The notes under the pieces: generated by a model
The model's database searches: none
The model's input: the letters and a program-made list of their open reading frames with translations, nothing else
What the model was told of the DNA's origin: nothing
From: Achromobacter xylosoxidans A8
GTDB lineage: Bacteria > Pseudomonadota > Gammaproteobacteria > Burkholderiales > Burkholderiaceae_B
Direction: 5' to 3'
DNA: 64,000 nt
Assembly (NCBI RefSeq): GCF_000165835.1
Contig: NC_014640.1
Location: forward strand, 2,790,001 to 2,854,000
Translations under genes and position numbers: made by a program
Shown here: positions 47,425 through 60,359 of the stretch, piece after piece
How positions within the stretch are numbered: position 1 is the stretch's first letter
Layout of the letters: every line of letters starts with the position of its first letter

Positions 47425-48843
47425 TTACTCCGCCGTTTCCTGCAGCACGCGCTTCGCTTCCTCGGCCACGCGCTCGGGGGCGGTGCCGCCCACGTGCTTG
47501 CGGGCCGCGACCGAGCCTTCCAGGGTCAGGACCTGGTGCACGTCGTCGCCGATGCTGGCGTGGTAGGCCTTGAGCTCGTCCAGCGACAGGTCGGCCAGGT
47601 CGCAGCCGCGCTGTTCGCAGTCGCGCACCGCGTGGGCCACCACTTCGTGGGCGTCGCGGAAAGGTATGCCGCGCTTGACCAGGTAGTCGGCCAGGTCGGT
47701 GGCGGTGGCGAAGCCTTGCAAGGCGGCGGCGCGCATGTTGTCGGCCTTGACCTTGATGCCGCCGGCCATGTCCGCAAAGATCGTCAGCGTGTCGCGCACG
47801 GTGTCGACGGTGTCGAACAGGCCTTCCTTGTCTTCCTGGTTGTCCTTGTTGTAGGCCAGGGGCTGGCCCTTCATCAGGGTCAGCAGGGCGACCAGGTGGC
47901 CGTTGACGCGGCCGGTCTTGCCGCGGGCCAGCTCGGGCACGTCGGGGTTCTTTTTCTGCGGCATGATCGAGCTGCCGGTGCAGAAGCGGTCGGCCAGGTC
48001 GATGAAGCCCACGCGCGGGCTCATCCAGAGCACCAGCTCTTCGGACAGGCGCGAGACGTGCGTCATGATCAGCGCGCCGGCGGCGCAGAATTCGATGGCG
48101 AAGTCGCGGTCGGACACGGCGTCCAGCGAATTGCGGCAGACGCCGTCAAAGCCCAGGGTCTTGGCGACGCGCTCGCGGTCGATCGGGTACGACGTGCCGG
48201 CCAGGGCGGCGGCGCCCAGCGGCAGACGGTTCACGCGGCGGCGGCAGTCCGCCAGGCGCTCGGCGTCGCGGCCGAACATTTCGGCATAGGCCAGCAGGTG
48301 GTGGCCGAAGGTGACCGGCTGGGCCACTTGCAGGTGCGTGAAGCCGGGCATGATGGTGCCGGCGTGTTCCAGCGCCACCGTGGCCAGGGCGCGGCGCAAC
48401 TGGCGCAGCAGGTCCAGCAGGTTGTCGATTTCAGCGCGCAGCCACAGGCGGATGTCGGTGGCGACCTGGTCGTTGCGCGAACGGCCGGTGTGCAGACGCT
48501 TGCCCGCGTCGCCCACCAGCTCCACCAGGCGCTTTTCGATGTTCAGGTGCACGTCTTCGAGGTCGAGCAGCCATTGGAAGCTGCCGGCGTCGATTTCGGA
48601 CAGGATCTGGGTCATGCCGCGCTGGATGTCGGCCAGGTCCTGGGCGCCGATGATGCCCTGGGCGGCCAGCATGTCCGCGTGCGCGAGCGAGCCCTGGATG
48701 TCGTAGCGCGCCAGGCGCTTGTCGAAATCCACGGACGCCGTATAGCGTTTGACGAGTTCGGAAACCGGTTCCGAGAACCGGGCGGACCAGGCCTGCGCCT
48801 TGTTGGCGAACTGGTTTTGATCGGGGGAGGGAGTGTTTGCCAT
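47425..48843 (-). CDS. argH: Argininosuccinate lyase
   Basis: This 472-residue enzyme catalyses the last step of arginine synthesis: argininosuccinate to arginine and fumarate. It has [33 protein letters not shown] and the fumarase-superfamily signature [12 protein letters not shown] with the catalytic Ser loop. It stands alone, divergent from the YbdG-type channel gene. The ATG at 48843 gives the usual length. Confidence 0.97.
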   Translation of the reverse strand: MANTPSPDQNQFANKAQAWSARFSEPVSELVKRYTASVDFDKRLARYDIQGSLAHADMLAAQGIIGAQDLADIQRGMTQILSEIDAGSFQWLLDLEDVHLNIEKRLVELVGDAGKRLHTGRSRNDQVATDIRLWLRAEIDNLLDLLRQLRRALATVALEHAGTIMPGFTHLQVAQPVTFGHHLLAYAEMFGRDAERLADCRRRVNRLPLGAAALAGTSYPIDRERVAKTLGFDGVCRNSLDAVSDRDFAIEFCAAGALIMTHVSRLSEELVLWMSPRVGFIDLADRFCTGSSIMPQKKNPDVPELARGKTGRVNGHLVALLTLMKGQPLAYNKDNQEDKEGLFDTVDTVRDTLTIFADMAGGIKVKADNMRAAALQGFATATDLADYLVKRGIPFRDAHEVVAHAVRDCEQRGCDLADLSLDELKAYHASIGDDVHQVLTLEGSVAARKHVGGTAPERVAEEAKRVLQETAE

Positions 48844-48969
48844 GATGGGCGGAATTATAGGCCCTGGCGTGGCGCCGGGTGGCGCGCCTGCCGGCGGCGA
48901 ACCCTCTGAGCGGGCCTTTGTCGGATAATCCTGGATTAGTTTCAAGACCTTAGAGCAGGAAGAGAGCCT

Positions 48970-50319
48970 ATGCCCCTGGAATGGGAAGAGCTGGTCACCC
49001 AATTGGATACCCATCTGCCGCGCGAAGCCTGGGCGCAGACTTTGATCGGGATCGGCGCGCTGATCCTGGCCGCGCTATTCGTCCAGTGGGTCGTGGCCCG
49101 GGTCGTGCTGCTGCTGGCGCACCGCGTGCTGGTGCTGAGCGGCCGCGGCGACTGGGACAAGGCCCTGCAACGCCGCCGCGCCTATCAGAACCTCTGGTAT
49201 GCCGTGCCATTCGCGGTGGTGTCGCTGGGCATAGACCTGGTGCCGCACGTCGAGCGGGCGGTGACCATTGTCGGGCGGCTGGCGCACGCCGGCGCCTGGA
49301 TCTGCGTGTTCATGGCGTTCTCGGGCGTGCTGAGCGCCTGGCAGGACACCTATTCCGCCACCACCCGGGCGCAGACCCGCTCCATCAAGGGCTATATCCA
49401 GATCGGCAAGCTGATCCTGATGGCGGTGTGCACCGTTTTGGTGCTTTCCATCCTGATTGACCGTTCGCCGCTCTGGATGATCTCCGGCCTGGGCGCGCTG
49501 TCCGCGGTGCTGCTGCTGGTGTTCAAGGACACGCTGCTGTCGCTGGTGGCCAGCACCCAGCTGACCAGCAACGACATGCTGCGCATCGGCGACTGGATCG
49601 AGATGCCGCAGTCCAACGCCGACGGCTTCGTCAAGGATATCGCCCTGCACACGGTCAAGGTGCAGAACTGGGACAACACCGTCACCACGGTGCCCACCTA
49701 CAAGCTGTTCTCGGAAAGCTACCGCAACTACCGCCACATGTTCGAATCGGGCGGGCGCCGCATCAAGCGCACCCTCCGCATCGATTCGGCCAGCGTGCGC
49801 TTCCTGAGCGACGACGAAGCGCAGCGGCTGATGCGTTTCCGCCTGCTGCACGACTACCTGCAGGCCAAGACCCACGACATCGCCCAGGCCAACCAGACCA
49901 TGGGCGAGCTGGCCAGCGTGCCGGCCAACCGCCGCCGCCTGACCAATATCGGCACCTTGCGGGCCTATGCGCTGGCCTACCTGAAGCAGAATCCCGAGGT
50001 CCGTCAGGACATGGCCATGATGGTGCGCATGATGGAGCCCACCTCCGAGGGCATTCCGGTCGAGGTCTATTGCTTTACGGCGGTTACCGCCTGGGTCGAG
50101 TACGAACGCATCCAGGGCGACATCTTCGACCATCTGCTGGCCATCCTGCCTGAACTGGGCCTGCGCCTGTACCAGCAGCCGTCCGGCGCCGATATCGGCG
50201 CGATGGGCGCTCATCTGCGCGAGGGCGCCTTGCAGGCCGCGCTGGCCGCCGACGGCGCTCGCCCCGGCTTGGCCGCGCCGTTGGAGCACGGCCTGACCGA
50301 CGCCAAGATGCCGCGCTAG
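48970..50319 (+). CDS. ybdG: Mechanosensitive ion channel, YbdG (MscM) type
   Basis: This 449-residue MscS-superfamily channel has about five N-terminal membrane segments. The pore and beta region read [24 protein letters not shown], then [37 protein letters not shown] and [13 protein letters not shown]. It follows E. coli YbdG through most of its length. It opens on membrane tension during osmotic downshock. AGGAAGAG precedes the ATG. The C-terminal 30 residues are an extra tail. Confidence 0.93.
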   Translation: MPLEWEELVTQLDTHLPREAWAQTLIGIGALILAALFVQWVVARVVLLLAHRVLVLSGRGDWDKALQRRRAYQNLWYAVPFAVVSLGIDLVPHVERAVTIVGRLAHAGAWICVFMAFSGVLSAWQDTYSATTRAQTRSIKGYIQIGKLILMAVCTVLVLSILIDRSPLWMISGLGALSAVLLLVFKDTLLSLVASTQLTSNDMLRIGDWIEMPQSNADGFVKDIALHTVKVQNWDNTVTTVPTYKLFSESYRNYRHMFESGGRRIKRTLRIDSASVRFLSDDEAQRLMRFRLLHDYLQAKTHDIAQANQTMGELASVPANRRRLTNIGTLRAYALAYLKQNPEVRQDMAMMVRMMEPTSEGIPVEVYCFTAVTAWVEYERIQGDIFDHLLAILPELGLRLYQQPSGADIGAMGAHLREGALQAALAADGARPGLAAPLEHGLTDAKMPR

Positions 50320-50409
50320 CGGACAGCGGGCGCGGCGGGGCGTCCGGGCGGGGCCGGCGGGTGGCCCCGTGAGATAATCCAGGCGTTGAAATCCCAGGCG
50401 ATAGACCCG

Positions 50410-52935
<2,526 letters not shown>

Positions 52936-52998
52936 ATTCCACGGGAATTGCGGCTGAGCGGGCTGGGCCTGCCGGCAGCCGCGAGGCCCGGGCTTGAT

Positions 52999-53047
52999 TT
53001 TGCGGGTGTTGGGGCAGCAAGGTTCATGCTGCCCCAACACCCGCAAA
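52999..53047. terminator. Strong bidirectional hairpin between glnB and gspF
   Basis: A perfect 21-bp stem beginning TTTGCGGGTGTTGGGG, with a 7-nt loop (AGGTTCA), between the convergent glnB and gspF genes. The T/A ends of the stem give short U-rich exits. Confidence 0.85.
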
Positions 53048-53059
53048 TCATTTCCGCGC

Positions 53060-54265
53060 CTAACGAATCAGCTGATTCATTTCCAGGATCGGGCTCATCA
53101 CCGCCAGTACGATCAGCAGCACGAAGCCCCCCATCAGCAGGATCAGCGCCGGCTCCAGCAGGGCCGTCATGGCCATGGCGCGCCGCTCCAGGTCGCGCGA
53201 CAGGTTCTGCGCGCCGCGGTCCAGCAGCTCGGGCAGGCGGCCGGTCTTCTCGCCGCTGGCGATCAGATGCACCAGCAGCGACGGAAATACTTTTTGAGCG
53301 CCCAGCGACGCCGACAGCGGCGCGCCTTCGCGCACGCGCGCCGAGGCTTCATCCACTGCCTGGCGCAGCACGTCGTTGCCCAGGGTGCGGCGCGCGGCCT
53401 CCAGCGCCGTCAGCAGCGCCACGCCGCTGCCTGAAAGTATCGCCAGCGTGGACGCGAAGCGTGCGGCGTTCACGCCCAGCACGAAGCGCCCGGCCAGGGG
53501 CAGCCGCAGCACGCGCGCATGCCAGGCGCGCCGCGCCGCGGGTGCGCGCAGCGCGTAGCGCCACAGCGCGACCGCGGCCGCCAGCGCGGCGCCAGTGGCC
53601 ACGCCCCATTCGCGCACATAGTCCGACAGCGCCAGCATGATGCGCGTCAAGAGCGGCAGCTCCTGCTTGGCCTGGCTGAACGCCGACACCACCTGCGGCA
53701 CCACATAGCCCAGCAGGAAGATCACGATGATCACCGATACGCAGGCCACCACTGCCGGATAGATGAACGCGGTCAGCACCTTGCTGCGCAAGGCGTTGCG
53801 TTCCTCGATGTAGTCCGCCAGCTTCTCCATCACCTGCGCGAGATCGCCCGATTCCTCGCCGGCGCCGATCAGCGCGCGGTAGATCTCAGGGAAATCGCGC
53901 GGCCGCGCCGCCAGCGCGGTGGACAGTTTGTGGCCTGCGCGCACGTCGTCGCGCACCCCGCCCAGGACGGCGGCGATGTGTTTTTTCTCGGCCTGTTCCA
54001 GCGTGGCGCTCAGGGCCGCGTCCAGCGGCAGGCTCGCGGCCAGCAGGCTGGCGAGCTGGCGCGTGAGCCAGGCCAGGTCGGCGTCCGACAGGCGCGTGCG
54101 CAGCGCGGCGCCGAACCCTTCGGCGCGCGCCGCCAGGGACGTGGACAGCGGCAGCAGGCCGCGGCTGCGCAGCTGATTGCGGGCGCCGCGCTCGCTGTCG
54201 GCGTCGATCGTGCCGCGCACGATCTTGCCCAAGGCGTCGGTGGCTTCGTAGCGGAAGGAAGGCAT
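53060..54265 (-). CDS. gspF: Type II secretion inner-membrane platform protein GspF
   Basis: This 401-residue polytopic protein has two tandem T2SF domains and three membrane helices (about 170-195, 220-245 and 375-397). FRYEATDALGKIVRGTIDADS at the N-terminus and the duplicated GEESGDLAQVMEKLADY / GEKTGRLPELLDR motifs are typical. It forms the platform that links the ATPase GspE to the pseudopilus. It is divergent from gspD. The ATG at 54265 starts the conserved sequence. Confidence 0.95.
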   Translation of the reverse strand: MPSFRYEATDALGKIVRGTIDADSERGARNQLRSRGLLPLSTSLAARAEGFGAALRTRLSDADLAWLTRQLASLLAASLPLDAALSATLEQAEKKHIAAVLGGVRDDVRAGHKLSTALAARPRDFPEIYRALIGAGEESGDLAQVMEKLADYIEERNALRSKVLTAFIYPAVVACVSVIIVIFLLGYVVPQVVSAFSQAKQELPLLTRIMLALSDYVREWGVATGAALAAAVALWRYALRAPAARRAWHARVLRLPLAGRFVLGVNAARFASTLAILSGSGVALLTALEAARRTLGNDVLRQAVDEASARVREGAPLSASLGAQKVFPSLLVHLIASGEKTGRLPELLDRGAQNLSRDLERRAMAMTALLEPALILLMGGFVLLIVLAVMSPILEMNQLIR

Positions 54266-54379
54266 CTGGAAAGCATCGGCCGCGCACGTTTGAAAAACGC
54301 GCAAAGCCCCGAATTTAAAGGGTTTCAAGGCCGCTACGATGCCTGCGGATTATGACCGTAGTGTTGCACTGTCACCACG

Positions 54380-54420
54380 TATACTCCGACGCGCTTTCAC
54401 GTTTTTTCACACGATTTCAC
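54380..54420 (+). promoter_or_regulatory. Phased TTTCAC repeats and possible -10 upstream of gspD
   Basis: TTTCAC occurs at 54395-54400, 54405-54410 and 54415-54420, exactly 10 bp apart. A TATACT hexamer lies at 54380-54385. The repeats are on one face of the helix, as for OmpR-type regulators, in the gspF/gspD divergent gap. Confidence 0.5.
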
Positions 54421-54441
54421 GTTTCAGGCACCTATCCCGTC

Positions 54442-56814
54442 ATGCGTCACATTGCGCAATTCAGCCTTGCGGTACTGCTCGCCGCAAGCCAGCTCGGACC
54501 CGCGGCCAGCACGGTTCACGCTCAACAGACCGACAATCGCGTCAGTCTGAATTTCGTCGACACCGACATCCCCGCCGTGCTGCGCGCGCTGTCCTTGTTC
54601 ACGCAGCGCAACTTCCTGGTGGATCCGCGCGTCAAGGGCAAGCTCACGCTGGTGTCGGATCGGCCGGTGGACAGCGCGCAGGCGCTGTCCATGCTGACGG
54701 GCGCGCTGCGCTTGCAGGGTTTCGCCATCGTCGACGTCGATGGCGTGACGCGCGTGGTGCCCGAGGCCGATGCCAAGCTGCAGGGCAGCGCGGTGGTGGG
54801 CAATGGCCGCCCCGCGCAAGCGGTGGGCGGCGCGCCGGCCGGCGGCGCGGGCCGCGGGCCGGTGCCAGTCTCCGCATTCGCCAAGGGCAGCAGCGGCGAA
54901 ATGCTGACCCGCGTGTTCCCGCTGAAGTACGAGAACGCGGCCAATCTGGTGCCGGTGCTGCGCCCCATGGTGCCGCCCAACAACCCGATCAACGCCTATC
55001 CCGGCAACAACACGCTGGTGGTCACGGATTACGCCGATAACCTGGAGCGCATCGCCCAGGTCATCGCGCGCATCGACGTGCCCAGCTCGATCGACACGGA
55101 CGTGGTGCCGGTGCGTTCGGCCATCGCCACCGACCTCGCCATCCTCGCTTCGCAGCTGCTGGACACGCAAAGCAGCGACCCCACTCAGCGCATCGCCGTG
55201 GTGGCCGATCCGCGCAGCAACAGCGTGCTGGTGCGCTCCGGCAGCCCGGCGCGCACGCGCCTGGCGCGCGACCTGATCATGAAGCTGGACGCGCAGCAGA
55301 ACCGCGCCGGCAACCTGCACGTGGTCTACATGCGCAACGCGCAGGCCACGCGCATCGCCGAAGTGCTGGGCGGGCTGCTGACCGGCCAGGCGAATTCCGC
55401 GCCGGGCGCCACCGGTGGCGCCAGCGGCGGCGCGGGCGCCCAGGGCGGTGCGCGCACGCAGAACGCGGCGGCAGGCATGGCTGCCCAGGCGGGCCAGGGC
55501 ATGGCCGGCATGTCCGGTTCGAACAAGGGCGGACTGTCGGGCGAGCAGGAACGCATCTCACGGGAAGACAACAGCACGCAGGCCGTCTCGTATTCGGCGG
55601 GCGGCGCCACCATCCAGGCCGATCCGGCCACCAACTCGCTCATCATCTCGGCCCCCGAACCGCTGTACCGCAGCCTGCGCGAGGTCATCGACCAGCTCGA
55701 CCAGCGCCGCGCCCAGGTGCTGGTGGAAAGCCTGATCGTCGAAGTCAGCGAGGCCAAGGCGGCGGAGTTCGGCATCCAGTGGATGACGGGCGCCGGCAAC
55801 ATCAACAGCGACGGCACCAGCTTCATCGGCGGCACCAACCTGGGCGGCAGCGGCATTACCGGCAAGGGCCCGACCACCATCGACGGCATCGGCAGCGGCC
55901 TGACCCTGGGGGTGGTGAAGGGCACCGTCGACGTGCTGGGCAACAAGGTCATCAACCTGGGCGTGCTGGCGCGCGCGATGGAGAACACCGGCGAAGCCAA
56001 CATCCTGTCCACGCCCAACCTGCTGACGCTGGACAACCAGTCGGCCAGCATCCTGGTGGGCAAGACCGTGCCTTTCGTGACCGGGCAGTACGTGACCTCG
56101 GGCAGCAACGGCAGCACCAATCCGTTCCAGACCATCGAACGCGAGGACGTGGGCCTGAAGCTGAACATCCGCCCGCAGATTTCCGAAGGCGGCGCGGTCA
56201 AGCTGGACATCTACCAGGAAGTCAGCAGCATCGACGAAAGCCGCTCCAACGCCACCACCGGCATCGTGACCAATAAACGCGCCATCGATACCAGCGTGCT
56301 GATCGACGACGGCCAGATCATCGTGCTGGGCGGCCTGCTGGAAGACAACGTCACGCTTTCCACCAACAGCGTGCCGCTGCTGGGATCCTTGCCCGTGATC
56401 GGCTCGCTGTTCCGCTACGATTCGCGCAAGCGCACCAAGACCAACCTGATGGTGTTCCTGCGCCCCTACGTGGTGCGCGACGCCAACCGCACGGCTGGTG
56501 TCACCATGGACCGCTACGACTATATGCGCCGCGCGCAGGCGGCCGTGCAGCCAGGCCAGCACTGGGCGCTGCCAGACATGCAGGCGCCGATGTTGCCGCC
56601 GCCGGGCTCCGCGCCTTCGGTGTCCAACAACGCCTACGACCTCCGCCCGGAACAGCAGGCCGAAACGCTGCGCCGGCCGGCGCCGGTCACGGCCCAGTCC
56701 TTCGCGGTGCGCCAGTATCCCGGCACGGAGTCTGCGCGCGATGCTTCGGAGGCCATCCGCGTGTCGCGCACGCTGATGCACAGCGTGGCCGTGGATCCCG
56801 ATACGCTGCTATGA
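54442..56814 (+). CDS. gspD: Type II secretion outer-membrane secretin GspD
   Basis: This 790-residue secretin has a signal peptide (residues 1 to about 32, ending TVHAQQ), N0-N3 periplasmic domains ([18 protein letters not shown]; repeated [19 protein letters not shown] segments), a Gly/Ala-rich loop (about 340-390), and the secretin core. The core contains [20 protein letters not shown] and [16 protein letters not shown]. It forms the outer-membrane channel. Its stop overlaps the gspE start (ATGA). The start at 54442 gives the signal peptide; an upstream in-frame start is not supported. Confidence 0.96.
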   Translation: MRHIAQFSLAVLLAASQLGPAASTVHAQQTDNRVSLNFVDTDIPAVLRALSLFTQRNFLVDPRVKGKLTLVSDRPVDSAQALSMLTGALRLQGFAIVDVDGVTRVVPEADAKLQGSAVVGNGRPAQAVGGAPAGGAGRGPVPVSAFAKGSSGEMLTRVFPLKYENAANLVPVLRPMVPPNNPINAYPGNNTLVVTDYADNLERIAQVIARIDVPSSIDTDVVPVRSAIATDLAILASQLLDTQSSDPTQRIAVVADPRSNSVLVRSGSPARTRLARDLIMKLDAQQNRAGNLHVVYMRNAQATRIAEVLGGLLTGQANSAPGATGGASGGAGAQGGARTQNAAAGMAAQAGQGMAGMSGSNKGGLSGEQERISREDNSTQAVSYSAGGATIQADPATNSLIISAPEPLYRSLREVIDQLDQRRAQVLVESLIVEVSEAKAAEFGIQWMTGAGNINSDGTSFIGGTNLGGSGITGKGPTTIDGIGSGLTLGVVKGTVDVLGNKVINLGVLARAMENTGEANILSTPNLLTLDNQSASILVGKTVPFVTGQYVTSGSNGSTNPFQTIEREDVGLKLNIRPQISEGGAVKLDIYQEVSSIDESRSNATTGIVTNKRAIDTSVLIDDGQIIVLGGLLEDNVTLSTNSVPLLGSLPVIGSLFRYDSRKRTKTNLMVFLRPYVVRDANRTAGVTMDRYDYMRRAQAAVQPGQHWALPDMQAPMLPPPGSAPSVSNNAYDLRPEQQAETLRRPAPVTAQSFAVRQYPGTESARDASEAIRVSRTLMHSVAVDPDTLL

Positions 56815-58238
56815 GCGCGCACCCCTTGCCTTATGCCTGGGCCCGGGCGCAGCGCGCGGTGCTGTCGCTGCGCGGCGGCCAGGCCCGGCTGACCGTCAGT
56901 CCGCGCACGCCGGAATGGGCGGTGCGCGAGATCCGGCGTTGCCACGGCGACATCGAGCTGGCGCAGATCGAGGACGAGGCGCTGGAGACCCTGCTGACCG
57001 CGGCCTACAGCCATTCGGAAGACGCGGCCTCGGTCATGGGCGTGGCCGAGAACGAGATCGACCTGGACCGCCTGATGCAGGACATGCCGGAAGTGGCGGA
57101 CCTGCTGGAGGCCCAGGACGACGCGCCCGTGATCCGCATGATCAACGCGCTGTTTGCGCAGGCGGCGCGTGACGGCGCCAGCGACATCCACATCGAACCC
57201 TTCGAGACCCACTCCGTGGTGCGCTACCGGGTCGACGGCACCCTGCGCGACGTGGTGTCGCCGCGCAAGGCGCTGCATGCCGCGCTGATCTCGCGCATCA
57301 AGATCATGGCGCACCTGGACATCGCCGAAAAACGCCTGCCGCAGGACGGCCGCATCGCGCTGCGCGTGGGCGGGCGGCCGATAGACGTGCGCGTCTCCAC
57401 CTTGCCCACCGGGCATGGCGAACGCGCCGTGCTGCGCCTGCTGGACAAGGAGGCCGGGCGCCTGCAGCTGGAGAAGCTGGGCATGGACGCGGGCGTGCTG
57501 GCCCAGCTGGACCGCCTGATCCGCCAGCCGCACGGCATCGTGCTGGTAACGGGGCCTACCGGCAGCGGCAAGACCACCACGCTGTATGCGGCGCTGAGCC
57601 GCCTGGACGCGTCCACCAGCAACATACTCACGGTCGAGGATCCGATCGAATACGACCTGTCCGGCATCAGCCAGACGCAGGTCAACGCCAAGATCGACAT
57701 GAGCTTCGCGCTGGCCCTGCGCGCCATCCTGCGGCAGGACCCCGACGTCATCATGATCGGCGAAATCCGCGACCTGGAGACCGCGCAGATTGCGGTGCAA
57801 GCCTCGCTGACCGGCCACCTGGTGCTGGCGACGCTGCATACCAACGACTCGGTGTCCGCCGTCACCCGGCTCACCGACATGGGCGTGGAACCCTTCCTGC
57901 TGGCGTCGTCGCTCTTGGGCGTGCTGGCGCAGCGCCTGGTGCGCAAGCTCTGCCCGTCCTGCAAGAAGCCCGCCATGCAGGACGGCGCGCGCGTGTTCCA
58001 CCCGGTGGGCTGCGACGCCTGCAACCATACGGGCTACAGCGGGCGCTCCGGCATCCACGAACTCTTCACGGTCGACGACGAGGCGCGCCGGCTGATCCAC
58101 GAAGGGCGCGACGAACGCGAACTGCGGCGCGCGGCCGCCGCGTCAGGCATGCGCACCATGCGCGAGGACGGGCAGCGCTGGGTCGACAGCGGGCAGACTT
58201 CGCCGGAGGAGATCCTGCGGGTCACGCGGGATGCCTAG
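56811..58238 (+). CDS. gspE: Type II secretion ATPase GspE
   Basis: This 475-residue cytoplasmic hexameric ATPase has Walker A at residues 248-255 (GPTGSGKT), the Asp box [12 protein letters not shown], Walker [15 protein letters not shown], the His box [13 protein letters not shown], and a CxxC zinc motif CPSCKK with CDACNHTG. It powers pseudopilus assembly. The start codon overlaps the gspD stop by 4 bases. The gene ends 3 bp from the convergent toxin gene. Confidence 0.96.
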   Translation: MSAHPLPYAWARAQRAVLSLRGGQARLTVSPRTPEWAVREIRRCHGDIELAQIEDEALETLLTAAYSHSEDAASVMGVAENEIDLDRLMQDMPEVADLLEAQDDAPVIRMINALFAQAARDGASDIHIEPFETHSVVRYRVDGTLRDVVSPRKALHAALISRIKIMAHLDIAEKRLPQDGRIALRVGGRPIDVRVSTLPTGHGERAVLRLLDKEAGRLQLEKLGMDAGVLAQLDRLIRQPHGIVLVTGPTGSGKTTTLYAALSRLDASTSNILTVEDPIEYDLSGISQTQVNAKIDMSFALALRAILRQDPDVIMIGEIRDLETAQIAVQASLTGHLVLATLHTNDSVSAVTRLTDMGVEPFLLASSLLGVLAQRLVRKLCPSCKKPAMQDGARVFHPVGCDACNHTGYSGRSGIHELFTVDDEARRLIHEGRDERELRRAAAASGMRTMREDGQRWVDSGQTSPEEILRVTRDA

Positions 58239-58241
58239 GTG

Positions 58242-58628
58242 CTATGCCTGCCAGCGATCCGGAAAATCGAAGGAAAGCTGGCGGTGATGCCGGATCGAGA
58301 GCAGGTAGATCTGGTTCTTGATCCTGGCGTAAAGCATCAGGTAGTGCGCGGACACATACTCGCGCAACTCCGCGTCCTTGCCGAGCGCGCTGAGCTGTTT
58401 GGCCAGGCGGGCCGCGCCATTGGCGACCTCCACCGAGTGTTGGGGCCGTCCAAGAAATAAGCGCCCCATGTCGGGAAAGGCCGAAAGGTTCGGGATGATC
58501 ACCTCGGCCAGCTCGTCGAGCAGCGCGTCGAAAGCGCGTGGCATCCCGGCCTCGGTGAGGAAGGCTTCGATTTCCTCAAGCTGGTGCTCGAAGTTGGCCG
58601 TGAGTTTGACGGCGAGTTTGGTGGTCAC
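58242..58628 (-). CDS. RelE/ParE-family toxin
   Basis: A 128-residue small basic protein of the RelE/ParE fold: VKLTANFEHQLEEIEAFL at the N-terminus, a conserved Arg in ARLAKQLSALGKDAELREYV, and HYLMLYARIKNQIYLLSIRHHRQ near the C-terminus. It starts at a GTG. It follows the antitoxin gene by 16 bp. RelE members cut mRNA on the ribosome while ParE members poison gyrase; the sequence alone does not decide between them. Confidence 0.85.
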   Translation of the reverse strand: MTTKLAVKLTANFEHQLEEIEAFLTEAGMPRAFDALLDELAEVIIPNLSAFPDMGRLFLGRPQHSVEVANGAARLAKQLSALGKDAELREYVSAHYLMLYARIKNQIYLLSIRHHRQLSFDFPDRWQA

Positions 58629-58644
58629 GATGCCTGGCCGTGGT

Positions 58645-58947
58645 TCAGCGGGCGGCCTTGGCCGCGCGGCGGCGCTTGAGGGCGGACACTGTGCTTAACG
58701 CATCCTTGACCTTGCCGGCCGAAACATCGGCCAGGCCCCGGCTGGCGTCGTCGATCAGCAGCAAGTGGATGCGTTCCTGCTCCAGCCGGTGGTAGTAGTC
58801 CAACCGTTCGGCGTCGATCAGGGCAACGTAGCTTTCGCCATTCTTGGTGATGATTTTCTCAGCCCCGGACTTGACCTGATCGGCCAGTTCGGACAGATTG
58901 GCCCGGGCTTGGGACAGCGGAATCACATCGGCGGACGAGATGGCCAT
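58645..58947 (-). CDS. Phd/YefM-family antitoxin
   Basis: A 100-residue protein with the Phd/YefM N-terminal DNA-binding fold (VIPLSQARANLSELADQVKS, then GEKIITKNGESYVALI) and a disordered basic C-terminus that would wrap the toxin. AAGGAG precedes the ATG. It binds its own promoter, where an inverted repeat sits at 58972-58989. It is transcribed leftward with the toxin, within the gsp cluster. Confidence 0.88.
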   Translation of the reverse strand: MAISSADVIPLSQARANLSELADQVKSGAEKIITKNGESYVALIDAERLDYYHRLEQERIHLLLIDDASRGLADVSAGKVKDALSTVSALKRRRAAKAAR

Positions 58948-58962
58948 GGCTGGCTCCTTGGG

Positions 58963-58997
58963 CTAGATATTTGTACATAATAACGTACATTATCTAG
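58963..58997 (-). promoter_or_regulatory. Nested palindrome: operator/promoter of the toxin-antitoxin pair
   Basis: The outer arms CTAGATA/TATCTAG and inner arms TGTAC-N8-GTACA lie in an AT-rich segment 16-50 bp before the antitoxin start. This is the usual autoregulatory operator of Phd/YefM modules. It overlaps the space upstream of the antitoxin and downstream of gspN. Confidence 0.75.
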
Positions 58998-59017
58998 CTG
59001 GGCGAGACGCCTCGAAA

Positions 59018-59770
59018 TCAGCTCCCGAAAGTCGCAACATCCCCCGAACGCCTGCCCAGCGCCGACAACAGTCCATCCAGCGCCGCCCGGTCCGCTTCAC
59101 GCGCGGAGCCGGCGTAGGTTGCCTGCCCCTGGAACTTCAGGCCGCCGCGCCCGCCCGCGCTGCCCTGGCCGGTGACGTCCAGCAGACCGCTTTCGGTGCT
59201 CAAGGCCAGCGTGGCGCCGGACTTGCCGCCTTGCACCCGCAGCAGATACGACCCCACGGGCGCCACCGGCGTCAGCGCGGTGCTGGCATTGCGCCAGCGC
59301 AGTTCAGCCACCGGGCCGGCGGGCAGGGCCGCGCCCAGCCGCAGCGGCTGCCAGCGGATTTCCAGCGTGCCCTGGGGCGCGATGGTGTTCCATGGCGCGC
59401 CCAACGCGGACAGGATGGAAGCGGGCGCGCGCAGCGATTGGGCCGGCACGGATACGCCGTTCCAGCCGGGCGTGGCGCGCAAGGGGCCTTGCAGCCAGGG
59501 ATGCGAGACATCCAGGGCGAGCGCGTCCCAGCGCCATTGCCATTGCACCGGCTGCGGCAGCATGCGGCGCGCGCCGGGTGGACCTAGCGCGATCCAGGCG
59601 CTGCCGCGCCACAAGGTGCCGCTGGCGTCGGCCAGCGCGACCGGTGCTTTGTCCGGCAGCACGGCCAGCAGCCAACGCGCGGGCAAGACCGTGACGGCTG
59701 CCGCGGCGGCACAGACGGCGCCAGCCAGGAGCAATGCGGCGGAACGTTTGGAAAGCCGGAAGCCTGACAT
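59018..59770 (-). CDS. gspN: Type II secretion protein GspN
   Basis: This 250-residue protein has one N-terminal membrane anchor (about residues 10-30: AALLLAGAVCAAAAAVTVL). A periplasmic domain follows with the family's DASGTLWRGSAWIAL motif and a WRWDALALDVSHPWL segment. GspN is an optional component of the secretion platform. Its start lies 1 base before the gspM stop on the same strand. It is the last gene of the leftward gsp group. Confidence 0.9.
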   Translation of the reverse strand: MSGFRLSKRSAALLLAGAVCAAAAAVTVLPARWLLAVLPDKAPVALADASGTLWRGSAWIALGPPGARRMLPQPVQWQWRWDALALDVSHPWLQGPLRATPGWNGVSVPAQSLRAPASILSALGAPWNTIAPQGTLEIRWQPLRLGAALPAGPVAELRWRNASTALTPVAPVGSYLLRVQGGKSGATLALSTESGLLDVTGQGSAGGRGGLKFQGQATYAGSAREADRAALDGLLSALGRRSGDVATFGS

Positions 59771-59771
59771 C

Positions 59772-60359
59772 TCAGCCGCGCTCCGGCGCTTGCGGCGTCA
59801 TCAAGTTCACTTTGCCGTTGACCAGGCCGGGCAGCGGCCGCCCGTTGATGTTGGCGGCGCGGCTGAGTTCCACCTCCTTGACCGCCAGGCCCCAATCGCG
59901 CGCTGCCCCATCCAGCCATCGCAGCAAGGTCGAGGACGGCGCCTGCTTCAGGGTCAGCAGCACGCCGGGACCGCCCTCGGGCTCGCCCAGCGTCCATAGT
60001 TCCGGCGACAGCCCGGCCCGTTCCAGCGAGGCGGCGAGTTCGGCTGCGCTGGGCATGGCGCCCGCCGGGGCGGCGGACTTGCGCCGCAAGGCCGTGGCCT
60101 GCGAGGTCAGGTCGGCAACCGTGGCCGCCTGGCCGCGCAGCGCGGGCAATTCGGCTTGCAGCTTGCGCAGCGTGTTCAAGGGCGGTTCGATCAGCGTGAC
60201 GAACACCAGCGTCGACCCCAGCAGCAGGCCGGCGGCCGTGACCAGCCGGCGTTCGCGCGGCGCCAGCGCCTGGTAGCGCCGGCCGGCGCGCGCCAGGGCA
60301 GGCGCGAGGGTCTTGGCCAGCGACTGTCTGGCGGCATGCAGGGCTTGCGGGAGTTTCAT
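59772..60359 (-). CDS. gspM: Type II secretion protein GspM
   Basis: This 195-residue protein has a short cytoplasmic N-terminus with RYQALAPRERRLVTAAG, one membrane helix (LLLGSTLVFVTLIEPPL) and a periplasmic ferredoxin-like domain. It pairs with GspL to hold the ATPase at the membrane. Its start overlaps the gspL stop. Confidence 0.9.
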   Translation of the reverse strand: MKLPQALHAARQSLAKTLAPALARAGRRYQALAPRERRLVTAAGLLLGSTLVFVTLIEPPLNTLRKLQAELPALRGQAATVADLTSQATALRRKSAAPAGAMPSAAELAASLERAGLSPELWTLGEPEGGPGVLLTLKQAPSSTLLRWLDGAARDWGLAVKEVELSRAANINGRPLPGLVNGKVNLMTPQAPERG

